The notes beneath the pieces are model-generated. The model had not been told where the DNA came from, did not search any database, and was given only the letters and a program-made list of their open reading frames with translations. The position numbers were made by a program, and so were the translations under genes. Below, piece by piece: positions 1 through 8,065 of a stretch of DNA of 62,707 nucleotides. Position 1 is the first letter of the stretch; each line of letters opens with the position of its first letter. Origin of the DNA: CAZGNZ01 sp964527215 (GTDB taxonomy: Bacteria > Fidelibacterota > Marinisomatia > SCGC-AAA003-L08 > JACNLC01). Location of the stretch: the NCBI GenBank assembly GCA_964527215.1, contig CAZGNZ010000023.1, positions 1-62,707 of the forward strand. Reading direction: 5' to 3'.

Positions 1-343
1 GGAAATCCAAATCAGATGACTCTTTTTTGCTAAATAAAACGGGGGGTGGCCACTTAAAAGGTCTTTATTCCATTTTATATTCCGTTCAGATAGTTTAATT
101 TTAAATAGATTTTGAAAGCATCGAATCAGGTGCTTGAAAAATACCTGCACCGCTGCAATCGAACACATCCACTACACCCAAATGAATTTCCCCGCCGCTG
201 AGCGGACGGGGTATCATTAGTGATATTATCATTTTTTATTTCGCCGCCGCGCCAAATGGCGGATTTCCAACAAGCGGCGGGGAATGCACCCAGTTACACT
301 CGTCCGCCCACTGGCGGATTCAACTCAGAGTTATGGAGCTTAA
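1..343. other. Intergenic leader region before the EAL-HDOD gene
   Basis: No gene is supported in the first 343 bases. The right half (188-324) is occupied by a hairpin-rich dispersed repeat described separately. It ends about 20 bases before the first start codon, so the repeat lies in or next to the 5' untranslated region of the EAL-HDOD gene. The left part is AT-rich and shows nothing I can name. Confidence 0.6.
188..324 (+). repeat. Dispersed hairpin repeat, family B, copy 1
   Basis: The copy starts with TTCCCCGCCGCT (188-199), and its exact reverse complement AGCGGCGGGGAA lies at 273-284. Between them is a smaller hairpin around GCCAAATGGC. After the second arm come a conserved stretch ending in AATGCACCCAGTTACAC and another small hairpin, TCCGCCCACTGGCGGA. 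Two further copies in the same orientation lie at 56711-56856 and 59851-60015. No coding potential is evident. The conserved inverted arms and modular hairpins suggest a REP-like or miniature mobile element. Confidence 0.8.
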
Positions 344-1552
344 ATGGACATTTTTGTCGCCAGGCAACCCATATTGGACGTAAATCAGGACATATTCGCA
401 TACGAACTTCTGTATCGTGACGGGACGATAAATGCATTTTGTTCAGTTGACGGGGACACTGCCACAACCAAAGTTGTTGCAGGGAGTTTCATCGTATTCA
501 GTATCCAATCCATCGTTGGCGAGAAAAAAGCCTTTATAAATTTTACCCGGAAATTTTTCACCAATAACTTTGCCACTCTGCTGCCCAAACAGCGGGTAGT
601 CCTTGAAATTCTTGAAAACATTGAGCCTGACGAAATTATTATCCAGCAGTGTCTTCAGCTGAAAAAGAAAGGATACATTCTTGCACTGGATGATTTTGTT
701 TACGATCCAAAGTATGATATCCTGATGGATATTGTCGATTTCATAAAAGTGGACATCATTGAAACACCATTGGATAAGTGCAGGCCGCTTCTTAAAAAAT
801 ACCTTCCAAAAGGCATAAAATTTGTCGCAGAGAAGGTGGAGACCAAGCAGGAATTCCGAAAGGCCAAAAAGATGGGTTTTGAATATTTTCAGGGATTCTT
901 TTTTCAGAAACCGGAAGTTCTGCACACCAAGGATATTCCCGTATACAAAACCACATACTTGAACCTGATGCGGGAAATGCTGTTCCCTGAACTGGATTTC
1001 ATTCATCTCGAAAAAATCGTTACAAGAGATGTTTCAATCGCCCACAAACTTCTGAAAGTCATCAACTCCGCCTATTTCGGACTGCGCCATAAGGTGGTAA
1101 GTATAAAACAGGCACTGGTTTTATTGGGCGAAGTAGAGATAAAGAAATGGGGTTCATTGATTTTGATGAGTGAAATTGGTGATGACAAACCAAATGAGCT
1201 GATTACCAATTCCATCTGCCGTGCCCGTTTCTGCGAACTTCTGGCTCCTTATGCAGGGTTGAAAAACCGGTCTGAGGATCTTTATCTCTTGGGGCTGTTT
1301 TCATTGATGGATTCGTTGATGGATGCCCCAATAGAAGATCTGGTGTCAGACCTGCCGCTTGAGGAGGATATCAAGCAAGCCCTTCAGGGAGAAGAAAATG
1401 CGATGCTGGCAATTCTGAGGATTGTAATCGCATTTGAAACTGCCGACTGGGATCTGCTAAATCAATCAATCTCGGGAAGCCGAATCCCGGAATCTGCACT
1501 TCCAAAACTCTATGTTGATTCTATTGAATTTACAAATCAGATTTTCAATTGA
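344..1552 (+). CDS. EAL and HDOD domain signalling protein (YuxH-like)
   Basis: This 402-residue protein has the YuxH-type architecture. An N-terminal truncated EAL-like domain (about residues 1-190) has the family's opening FVARQPILD and YELLYR, and retains DDF, IKVDI and an EKVET motif. A C-terminal HDOD domain (about 195-400) follows. HDOD domains are phosphohydrolase-like folds without the catalytic HD pair, and they often serve as signalling platforms. Because the EAL half is short and its motifs are degenerate, cyclic-di-GMP binding or sensing is more likely than hydrolysis. The start is supported by a GGAG about nine bases upstream. It is probably monocistronic, with about 100 bases before the next gene. 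The exact signal or partner cannot be read from sequence. Confidence 0.88.
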   Translation: MDIFVARQPILDVNQDIFAYELLYRDGTINAFCSVDGDTATTKVVAGSFIVFSIQSIVGEKKAFINFTRKFFTNNFATLLPKQRVVLEILENIEPDEIIIQQCLQLKKKGYILALDDFVYDPKYDILMDIVDFIKVDIIETPLDKCRPLLKKYLPKGIKFVAEKVETKQEFRKAKKMGFEYFQGFFFQKPEVLHTKDIPVYKTTYLNLMREMLFPELDFIHLEKIVTRDVSIAHKLLKVINSAYFGLRHKVVSIKQALVLLGEVEIKKWGSLILMSEIGDDKPNELITNSICRARFCELLAPYAGLKNRSEDLYLLGLFSLMDSLMDAPIEDLVSDLPLEEDIKQALQGEENAMLAILRIVIAFETADWDLLNQSISGSRIPESALPKLYVDSIEFTNQIFN

Positions 1553-1650
1553 TCAATCTGACGGCATGTTACATTGCAGAACCATCCTATGCTGACCGTA
1601 ATTTTATTTAAGCTTCAGATCGCCGGGTAAAATGCAAATCAGTTAACGTA

Positions 1651-2901
1651 ATGGAATCGATTTCACATCCCATCACATATTTGAGTGAATCCCAAACCAG
1701 AAGAGAATTTCTCCGCCGAATTACAAAACTGGGCCTGACTGGTTTCGGCATCTCATTTTTCCCCGTCAGCCGTCTCCTTCAGGCATCCGATCTCAGTCGC
1801 GACAGCAACCTTGAATTTCTAATACGGAATGCCCATCCAGCCCGTTTCTGGGTCAGCAGCGATGATCCATCCAGCTGTTCTTCCTGTCATGAGTTGGAAA
1901 ATACCCCATCACCCTACAATCATTCAGAATCGCAGGTTCAGTGCCGGTTATGCGCCATGAACTGCATGATAAAAGAAGGTGAACGCGGTATATGCCGTGC
2001 CAGGATCAATGTTGACGGCGAGTTGAAAACTCTGGTGTACGGCCATCCCGTATCTGTTCATATCGATCCTATAGAAAAGAAACCCTTTTTTCATTTTCTG
2101 CCCGGCAGTCAGGCCATGTCAATGGCAACCACCGGCTGTCCGCTGAAATGCAGATTTTGTCAAAACTGGGAAATCTCCCAGGCGGCTCCCGAAGACTTCA
2201 GAACCTCCGTGACTCCTCCCGATGCAATGGTTAACTCGGCTTTGAACCAATCCACACCGATACTGGCGTTTACTTATAATGAGCCGACCGTTTTCTTTGA
2301 GTATCTCATGGATATCGCCCAGCTTGCAAGAGAGTTTGGAATTCGCAGTGTCATGATCAGCTGCGGATATATGAACCCTGAACCGCTCGGGGAAATTTGC
2401 CGCGTACTGGATGGGTTGAAAATCGATCTGAAAGGATTCAGTCCGGATTTTTACAAAAAGGTCTGCGCTGCGGAGCTGAAGCCTGTTCTGACATCTATCC
2501 GGAACGCTGCCCAATCGAATATTCATCTCGAAATAGTGAATCTGGTAGTGCCGACTCTGAACGATTCTGAAAAAATGCTTCAGGATCTCTGCCGCTGGAT
2601 CGTGGACGAGGCTGGTCCGGATGTGCCAGTACATTTCACCCGTTTTCACCCCAATTACCAGATGCAGAATCTTCCGCCCACTCCGGTCACATCCCTTGAA
2701 AAAGCATACGAGATTGCGCGGATTGCCGGAATTCGCTATCCATACGTCGGAAATGTTCCCGGTCATTCGGGAAACAGCACTTATTGCCATTCCTGCGGTA
2801 AAATTGTTATCCGTCGCAAAGGTTTTTTCGTTCTGGAAAATAATATGACACAGGGCCGCTGCAAATATTGTCAAACCGAAATCAGCGGGGTTTGGGAGTA
2901 A
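1651..2901 (+). CDS. amrS: AmmeMemoRadiSam system radical SAM enzyme (AmrS), with Tat-like N-terminus
   Basis: This 416-residue radical SAM protein has the canonical CxxxCxxC cluster motif at C163, C167 and C170 (sequence CPLKCRFC). A Cys-rich segment precedes the core (CRLCAMNCMIKEGERGICRAR) and a zinc-ribbon-like pair of CxxC motifs closes the protein (CHSCG, CKYC). The N-terminus carries RREFLRR followed by a hydrophobic stretch, which resembles a twin-arginine signal. A CSSCH motif in the linker after it looks like a haem-c attachment site but may be fortuitous. The next gene encodes the Memo and AMMECR1 partners and begins three bases after this stop, so the two are probably co-transcribed and work together. 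The substrate is not evident. A radical SAM enzyme with an export signal would be unusual. Confidence 0.9.
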   Translation: MESISHPITYLSESQTRREFLRRITKLGLTGFGISFFPVSRLLQASDLSRDSNLEFLIRNAHPARFWVSSDDPSSCSSCHELENTPSPYNHSESQVQCRLCAMNCMIKEGERGICRARINVDGELKTLVYGHPVSVHIDPIEKKPFFHFLPGSQAMSMATTGCPLKCRFCQNWEISQAAPEDFRTSVTPPDAMVNSALNQSTPILAFTYNEPTVFFEYLMDIAQLAREFGIRSVMISCGYMNPEPLGEICRVLDGLKIDLKGFSPDFYKKVCAAELKPVLTSIRNAAQSNIHLEIVNLVVPTLNDSEKMLQDLCRWIVDEAGPDVPVHFTRFHPNYQMQNLPPTPVTSLEKAYEIARIAGIRYPYVGNVPGHSGNSTYCHSCGKIVIRRKGFFVLENNMTQGRCKYCQTEISGVWE

Positions 2902-2903
2902 AT

Positions 2904-4472
2904 ATGGCTGGAATGTTTTTCCGCTTCGTTTCCAGTCAAATTTCCGGATGGAAACTGACTCAGGTCTTGTGGCTGACGGCAGCAGCAGTTTCCGTAATCC
3001 AATGCCAATCCGGACAGACGAATGCGTCTGCGAAAATCCGTCCACCGGCTGTTGCAGGCCAGTTTTATTCTGATAATCCTGAAAAGCTGCGTTCCGCTCT
3101 GAATTATTATCTGGATCAGGCCATTCCTGATCTGGGCTGTGATCCGCAGATAATTATTGTACCGCATGCAGGGTACATTTATTCCGGCCAGATAACCGCG
3201 GATGCATTCAGCCAGATTCGCCGCAGCACTCCTGAACTCGTGGTCATACTGGGTACAAATCATACCACCGCAGGTGCGGATCAGGTATCTTTTTTCACGG
3301 GCGCCGGGTATGAAACCCCCCTTGGCATTGCACCAATAAATCAAGACATCACCCAACAGCTGATAGAATCGAGTCCGCTGTTTACTTACCGGCCTGAAAT
3401 GCATCGGAAGGAGCATTCGGTTGAGGTTCAAATCCCATTTATTCAGGTTCTTTTTCCGAAGACACCCATTGTTTCAGCAATCGTCGGCAAACCGGATTCC
3501 GTTCTCTGCCGACATCTTGCCAACAGCCTCCATAAACATCTGAATCACCTGGACTATCTCGTGATTGCCAGTTCCGACTTATCCCATTATCCGGATTATC
3601 AGACTGCCTGCAGGGTGGACTCACTCACCATCCGGCAAATCACGGGACAGTCAGTGAAATCGTTTTTCCAGCATGTTACCGAAGTCCCTGATCTGGACGA
3701 CCCTGCGCTTTCCACATGTGCCTGCGGAGCCGGTCCTGTCATGACGGCAATGATCCTTTCAAAGATGCTGAATCTGCGCGGTCATCCCCTGAGTTATGCT
3801 AACTCCGGCGACTGCCTGATTGGTGATCAAAGCCGGGTTGTAGGATACGGCAGTATCCTGTTTTCCAAACTCCCTCCGCACGACATGCCCCCAGCATTTA
3901 CCGAGACGGTTTCTGACAGTCTCACCGACATCGAGAAAAGAGACCTTCTGGAGATCGCACGGGAAACCATAGAAACCTATCTCACCACCGGCGTCACTCC
4001 GCTGATCCGGCATTACAGGCCGTCTTTGTCACGCAGGCAGGGTGCATTTGTAACATTAAAAATCAATCATCAGCTGCGCGGCTGCATCGGACATATGGCT
4101 GAAGATCTGCCGCTTGCACAGGTGGTTGCTTCAATGTCACTGCAGGCAGCTTTTAATGATCGTCGGTTTTCACCGGTTTCTCTGGATGAATGGCCTGATA
4201 TCGAGATAGAAATTTCGGTCTTGACGCCTTTCACTGAAATTCCCACACCCGATCGGTTTCAGACCGGTCGGGACGGGATCGTGATAAGACACGGCGGACG
4301 CTCCGCAGTGTACCTTCCGCAGGTGGCCCCGGAACAGGGCTGGAACAGATTTGAAACTCTGGAGCATCTCTGCCGCAAGGCAGGGCTGCCGCGTGATGCC
4401 TGGCTTGATGAACAGGCACGGCTGTTTACATTTCAAGCGGTGGTTTTTTCCGAATCAGATTTAAAACGGTGA
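2904..4472 (+). CDS. Fused AmmeMemoRadiSam proteins B and A (Memo-AMMECR1), predicted lipoprotein
   Basis: The protein has 522 residues from the ATG at 2904, which I prefer because GGGAG lies six bases upstream. An in-frame ATG at 2868 lies inside amrS. The first half (about residues 45-320) is a Memo-like domain with PHAGYIYSG, LGTNHTT, EHSVEVQIPF and SSDLSHYP, the histidine/aspartate pattern of that non-haem dioxygenase-like fold. The second half (about 340-522) is AMMECR1, with the hallmark LRGCIG. The N-terminus has a hydrophobic segment followed by a Cys (SVIQC), a plausible lipoprotein signal. Memo and AMMECR1 are separate proteins in many genomes, so this is a natural fusion of AmrB and AmrA. 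Together with AmrS it gives the complete three-component set. Biochemical role unknown. Confidence 0.9.
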   Translation: MAGMFFRFVSSQISGWKLTQVLWLTAAAVSVIQCQSGQTNASAKIRPPAVAGQFYSDNPEKLRSALNYYLDQAIPDLGCDPQIIIVPHAGYIYSGQITADAFSQIRRSTPELVVILGTNHTTAGADQVSFFTGAGYETPLGIAPINQDITQQLIESSPLFTYRPEMHRKEHSVEVQIPFIQVLFPKTPIVSAIVGKPDSVLCRHLANSLHKHLNHLDYLVIASSDLSHYPDYQTACRVDSLTIRQITGQSVKSFFQHVTEVPDLDDPALSTCACGAGPVMTAMILSKMLNLRGHPLSYANSGDCLIGDQSRVVGYGSILFSKLPPHDMPPAFTETVSDSLTDIEKRDLLEIARETIETYLTTGVTPLIRHYRPSLSRRQGAFVTLKINHQLRGCIGHMAEDLPLAQVVASMSLQAAFNDRRFSPVSLDEWPDIEIEISVLTPFTEIPTPDRFQTGRDGIVIRHGGRSAVYLPQVAPEQGWNRFETLEHLCRKAGLPRDAWLDEQARLFTFQAVVFSESDLKR

Positions 4473-4728
4473 ATATTCCGTTTATGAAGCAAAACCGTTT
4501 TTCCCCGACCACAAATACCAACTCCGTAAAAATCCTAACCCGGATATTTCATGAGACTTCGTAATGAGATGATGAAAATGATTGATTCTACAAGGCATAT
4601 GAAGAAAAATGAGTGAAATCGTACTGGACAGTACGTTGAGAACATTTTTCGAGTATAACGCTGTCGAATTGAGCAGATCCATCATCGGAATAGATTTCTC
4701 GTGAAATATTCGGGCTAACCAGAAGACA
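4473..4728. other. Intergenic region containing a MITE-like element
   Basis: No gene is supported here. Most of the interval (4539-4714) is one copy of the inverted-repeat element listed next. It separates the AmmeMemoRadiSam pair from the spermidine-synthase-like gene and ends 14 bases before that start codon, so it may contribute the leader or promoter of the downstream gene. Confidence 0.6.
4539..4714 (-). mobile_element. MITE-like element, family A, copy 1
   Basis: This 176-base non-coding element has imperfect 17-base terminal inverted repeats: CCCGGATATTTCATGAG at 4539-4555 and CTCGTGAAATATTCGGG at 4698-4714. CTAA occurs directly outside both ends (4535-4538 and 4715-4718), consistent with a four-base target duplication. 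About 50 internal bases, centred on the palindrome ACTGGACAGT (within 4620-4640), are the near-exact reverse complement of copy 2 at 8612-8917. A third, more diverged copy lies at 38065-38266. No transposase is encoded, as expected for a miniature element mobilised in trans. Confidence 0.75.
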
Positions 4729-6873
4729 ATGAGACTGAACCTGATTGTTATTGGTTTCATGGCGCTGTATTCCCAAGTGGCAATTCTCAGGGAACTGCAG
4801 GCAGCGTTCTACGGAATTGAACTCATATATATTCTTGCACTGGGAATATGGATGCTCTGGAATACCATTGGCGTACTGATCCCGTTTCAAAAGAATACAT
4901 CTGAAAGACTTATACTTCCCGGACTCGCACTTCTTTCAGTTGTTTTTCCGGGTACGGTTCTCCTGATCAGAACATTGGTCCGATATTGGTCAGCTGTCCC
5001 GGGTACCTATCTCCCGCTGAGAGAACAATTGATTTTACTGGTACTCTATCTGCTTCCTGTGGCAACTCTGACAGGTGTTCTTTTTCGCTGGGCGGCCCAC
5101 AGTCTGATGCGAAAGAACGGATCACTGCCCCAGAGTTATGCACTGGAGTGCACCGGCGGTGTGGCTGCCGGAATCGTTTCCGCCCTGTTTATCCATATGG
5201 GTTTTTCCAATCTGATGGGCATTTTTACCGTCAGTACCTGTCTGCTGCTGTTTGTTGGATTCAGGAGCACGGGAAATATCTTTCGAAAGTCCGTGTTTTC
5301 AGCTGCATTGCTGTCTGTGCTTGCTGTTGTTTCAGCTTCCCAAATTGATCTTGCCACCACCAGACTGATCCACCCGAATGTTGCCGCAGTACGGGATACT
5401 CCCTATTCCCGAATCACTGTCACTCAGCAAGATCATCAGATAAATGTATTTGAAAACAACACTTTGACCTTTGAGTCTGACGCGACAACGGCCGAAGAGC
5501 TGGTGCACGCAGCCGCAATTCAGCGTGATCATGATCTTAAAGTACTGATTCTTGGCGGCGGATATAAGGGGATTCTGGAGGAAATTCAGAAATATCGGCC
5601 GATCAGTATTGATTATGTTGAAAAAAACGGAGCAATAATTGAGATTCTCGCAAACATTCTGCCGTTTGAGAAAAGCTCAAACAATCACGGAAACACAGCC
5701 ATCCACATTGCAGATCCAAGACAGTTTATTCGGTCAGCCGGTTATTATGATTTGATAATCATCGGCCTGACCCACCCGACTTCCGGCGGATCCAACCGTC
5801 TCTTCACGACTGAGTTTTACAGAGATGTCACTGAACATCTGGAGCCGGACGGAATCCTGGCTTTCCAGCTGACCAGTACGGAGTCCAACCGTCTGGAAAC
5901 TATACTTCACCGCAATGCCAGCATCATTCATGCAGTTGAGACGGTGTTTTCGGACATACTGATTCTGCCCGGCACAAATCAGCTCATCCTCGCTTCCTCC
6001 TATCTGCTGACCCGGAATACTGACATATTGATGAAACGATTTACAGATCGTCGTCTTGAAACGCGCCTGATGTCAGCTCCCTACATTGAATATCTGTACA
6101 CAAATGAACGCGGAGGTCAGTTGACCGCGGATTATGACGGCATGATTACTCCCGCCAATAGTGACGATCGCCCAAACTGCTATATATTTACAATTTGGTC
6201 CTGGCTGGTGATGATGTCCCCCGGTCTGGACATCGATATACCTCGGAATCCGGGATATGCCAGAACCCTGCCTGCCGGTTTCCTGGTTGTTCTGGCCGGG
6301 TTAATTCTTTTTGGAATCTTTTACAGGGCGAGAATTCAAATCCGGGCGATAGCACTGGCGATGGCGGCCGGATTTATTGCGATGGTGTTTGAATCGATCG
6401 TTTTTCTCACGTATCAGGCATACTGCGGGATTCTGTACCAGAATATCGGTGTGCTGCTGATGTGTTTCATGCTGGGGATGGTTGTGGGTGCCGGGATTTC
6501 ACACAGGTTGCTCACAGGCAGTGCAGCGCTGCGGGGATACTTTTCCTTTTGTAAATATGGCGTCTGTCTGTTGTTTGCGGGATTTGTGATGCTCATTGCG
6601 TGGTCAGGACTTCCATCAGGACTGTTTGGCCATATAGTCGGATTCTCAGGAATGTTTTTCTGCGGGTCTTTTGTGTCTGTGGTGTTTTCTGCAGCAACAG
6701 AAATCCATCAAATGCTTTCGAACGGTACGGGGATGAGACTGTATGCAGCTGATCTGATCGGCGGCTGCATGGGTTCGTTTCTGGCAACGGTGTTTTTTAT
6801 TCCTTTCTGGGGAATGAGTCTGTCCGGCAACATGCTGCTTCTGCTGCTGCCCGCGGTGCTGGTATTAATGTAG
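4729..6873 (+). CDS. Membrane protein with central spermidine-synthase-like domain
   Basis: This 714-residue protein has three parts: N-terminal hydrophobic helices (about residues 1-205), a soluble Rossmann-type domain like spermidine synthase (about 215-430), and C-terminal hydrophobic helices (about 500-714). The soluble part opens with TPYSRITV and has the nucleotide-binding glycines VLILGGGYKG, an acidic residue after strand 2 (IDYVEKN) and the FYRDVTEHLEPDGILAFQ block typical of the fold. In active aminopropyltransferases the strand after 'YDLII' usually carries an Asp. Here it reads IIIGLTHP, so polyamine synthesis is doubtful. The protein resembles the broad group of fused membrane/spermidine-synthase-like proteins of unknown role. 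It follows the AmmeMemoRadiSam genes on the same strand and may belong to the same functional set. Confidence 0.78.
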   Translation: MRLNLIVIGFMALYSQVAILRELQAAFYGIELIYILALGIWMLWNTIGVLIPFQKNTSERLILPGLALLSVVFPGTVLLIRTLVRYWSAVPGTYLPLREQLILLVLYLLPVATLTGVLFRWAAHSLMRKNGSLPQSYALECTGGVAAGIVSALFIHMGFSNLMGIFTVSTCLLLFVGFRSTGNIFRKSVFSAALLSVLAVVSASQIDLATTRLIHPNVAAVRDTPYSRITVTQQDHQINVFENNTLTFESDATTAEELVHAAAIQRDHDLKVLILGGGYKGILEEIQKYRPISIDYVEKNGAIIEILANILPFEKSSNNHGNTAIHIADPRQFIRSAGYYDLIIIGLTHPTSGGSNRLFTTEFYRDVTEHLEPDGILAFQLTSTESNRLETILHRNASIIHAVETVFSDILILPGTNQLILASSYLLTRNTDILMKRFTDRRLETRLMSAPYIEYLYTNERGGQLTADYDGMITPANSDDRPNCYIFTIWSWLVMMSPGLDIDIPRNPGYARTLPAGFLVVLAGLILFGIFYRARIQIRAIALAMAAGFIAMVFESIVFLTYQAYCGILYQNIGVLLMCFMLGMVVGAGISHRLLTGSAALRGYFSFCKYGVCLLFAGFVMLIAWSGLPSGLFGHIVGFSGMFFCGSFVSVVFSAATEIHQMLSNGTGMRLYAADLIGGCMGSFLATVFFIPFWGMSLSGNMLLLLLPAVLVLM

Positions 6874-6923
6874 CGGAAGCGCCGGAAGTATATTTCCAAT
6901 CGAAAATAAGACTCAAATGTAAC

Positions 6924-6945
6924 GCCCCGCCGTAAAAAGCGGGGC
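6924..6945. terminator. Hairpin terminator after the spermidine-synthase-like gene
   Basis: A perfect seven-base GC stem (GCCCCGC / GCGGGGC) with an eight-base A-rich loop is followed on the plus strand by ATCTTCTT. It lies 50 bases after the stop codon at 6873 and 175 bases before the convergent lipoprotein gene ends, so it may terminate transcription from either side. Confidence 0.65.
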
Positions 6946-7120
6946 ATCTTCTTAAAGGCACAATCATCATTGTTTCGCCGCAGGCGGTTGTGAATTCACC
7001 CATACGCACATATCTGCCTGCCGGCGGAATAAAATTGATTACTCGACCACCGGCAGTGTCTGACAGCGGAACAATCATTTGCCCTATGCGGAAAAATACC
7101 GCAAGGTCATTTGCACATTC

Positions 7121-7693
7121 CTATCTGCTTTCCTTCCATATATTATACAATGGAAGCAGTTCGTGAGCATCACTCATGTCTTCTTTGACAACCGTTTTCA
7201 GGAAATACTCACCGGAATTGCTGTCCCAGATAATGATGGGCATATCATTGCCGGATTCGCCCAGGTACCGACCGTTTGTTTCGATGAGGGTTTCAGATAG
7301 CGAACCAACGTAGTACATGGCTGGGCTGCAGTCGCAGGAACGGTTGATAAAAAAACCGACGCTGTCTGCATTTTCAAAGGTAAATTCGACTCGCCCGTTC
7401 AATTTACCGTCTTCTACATAAAGCGTTTTTCCTGTCACCGTAAGATGCGGATTTTCTTCCTCAAACTGATTTCCGTCAACATAATCCGAAATCAGTTCTC
7501 CAAAATCGTCAAAGGATTTATCCACTTCCTCATCTTCTTCAGATACAATATTCAAGTACAGAATTTTACCCGAACCGCTGCCGTCAGCATTGATATTAAA
7601 ATGATATTCCTTCTCCCCCACGGAAAGACAACCGGTAAAAAACGCGGCTGCTGTAAAAATCAATAAAAAATGAATTATTGTCTTGCAGTTCAT
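7121..7693 (-). CDS. Predicted lipoprotein of unknown function
   Basis: This 190-residue protein has a clear lipoprotein signal peptide: a hydrophobic run ending in FFTGC, with Cys about residue 21. The mature part is rich in Asp and Glu and begins with EYHFNINADGSGSGKI, a beta-rich opening. A central acidic stretch (SEEDEEVDKSFDDF) follows. This opening is reminiscent of the LppM-type lipoprotein domain, but the resemblance is only by eye. The start is well supported by AGGAG eight bases upstream of the ATG. It stands alone, with a 370-base spacer upstream and a convergent neighbour downstream. No enzyme motif is visible. Confidence 0.75.
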   Translation of the reverse strand: MNCKTIIHFLLIFTAAAFFTGCLSVGEKEYHFNINADGSGSGKILYLNIVSEEDEEVDKSFDDFGELISDYVDGNQFEEENPHLTVTGKTLYVEDGKLNGRVEFTFENADSVGFFINRSCDCSPAMYYVGSLSETLIETNGRYLGESGNDMPIIIWDSNSGEYFLKTVVKEDMSDAHELLPLYNIWKESR

Positions 7694-8065
7694 TTGATGA
7701 CTCCTTCAATGATTTTATGTTGAAACACTCTATTCAGCACGACCGGTTTGATTCCAATTAAACACGATGCACCCAACCAAGCAGTATATATATCTGCTGA
7801 AATAGATCAGATGATATGAACTCTAAGGCAGGTTCCGGATACACAATTCCGTGTTACCCTTCGGGGAGTTCAACCGGACACACCTATCCGTCCTGTCTGT
7901 CGTACAGGCAGGCAGCAGACCGATTAGATTTTTACTATTAATTCCGGATAAAGGATTTTGTCCAGTAAAGGCAGGTAAAAATTACACGAAAAACGCTAAC
8001 CGCTCAAGCACTTTAATGCTTCAGCGATGAGCAGTGCAGAAAGTGGGCAGAAGATGTCAGGATAC
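7694..8065. other. Intergenic region with one imperfect hairpin
   Basis: No gene is supported in this 372-base interval between two minus-strand genes. It contains an imperfect inverted repeat, CCTGTCTGT / ACAGGCAGG, at 7892-7912, which could act as a terminator or be a repeat remnant. The stretch next to 7694 should hold the promoter of the lipoprotein gene, but I cannot identify its boxes. Confidence 0.5.

Noticed and set aside
344..1006. Long minus-strand frames opposite the EAL-HDOD gene
   Set aside because: They are shadows of a gene with clear domain motifs on the plus strand and show no family features of their own.
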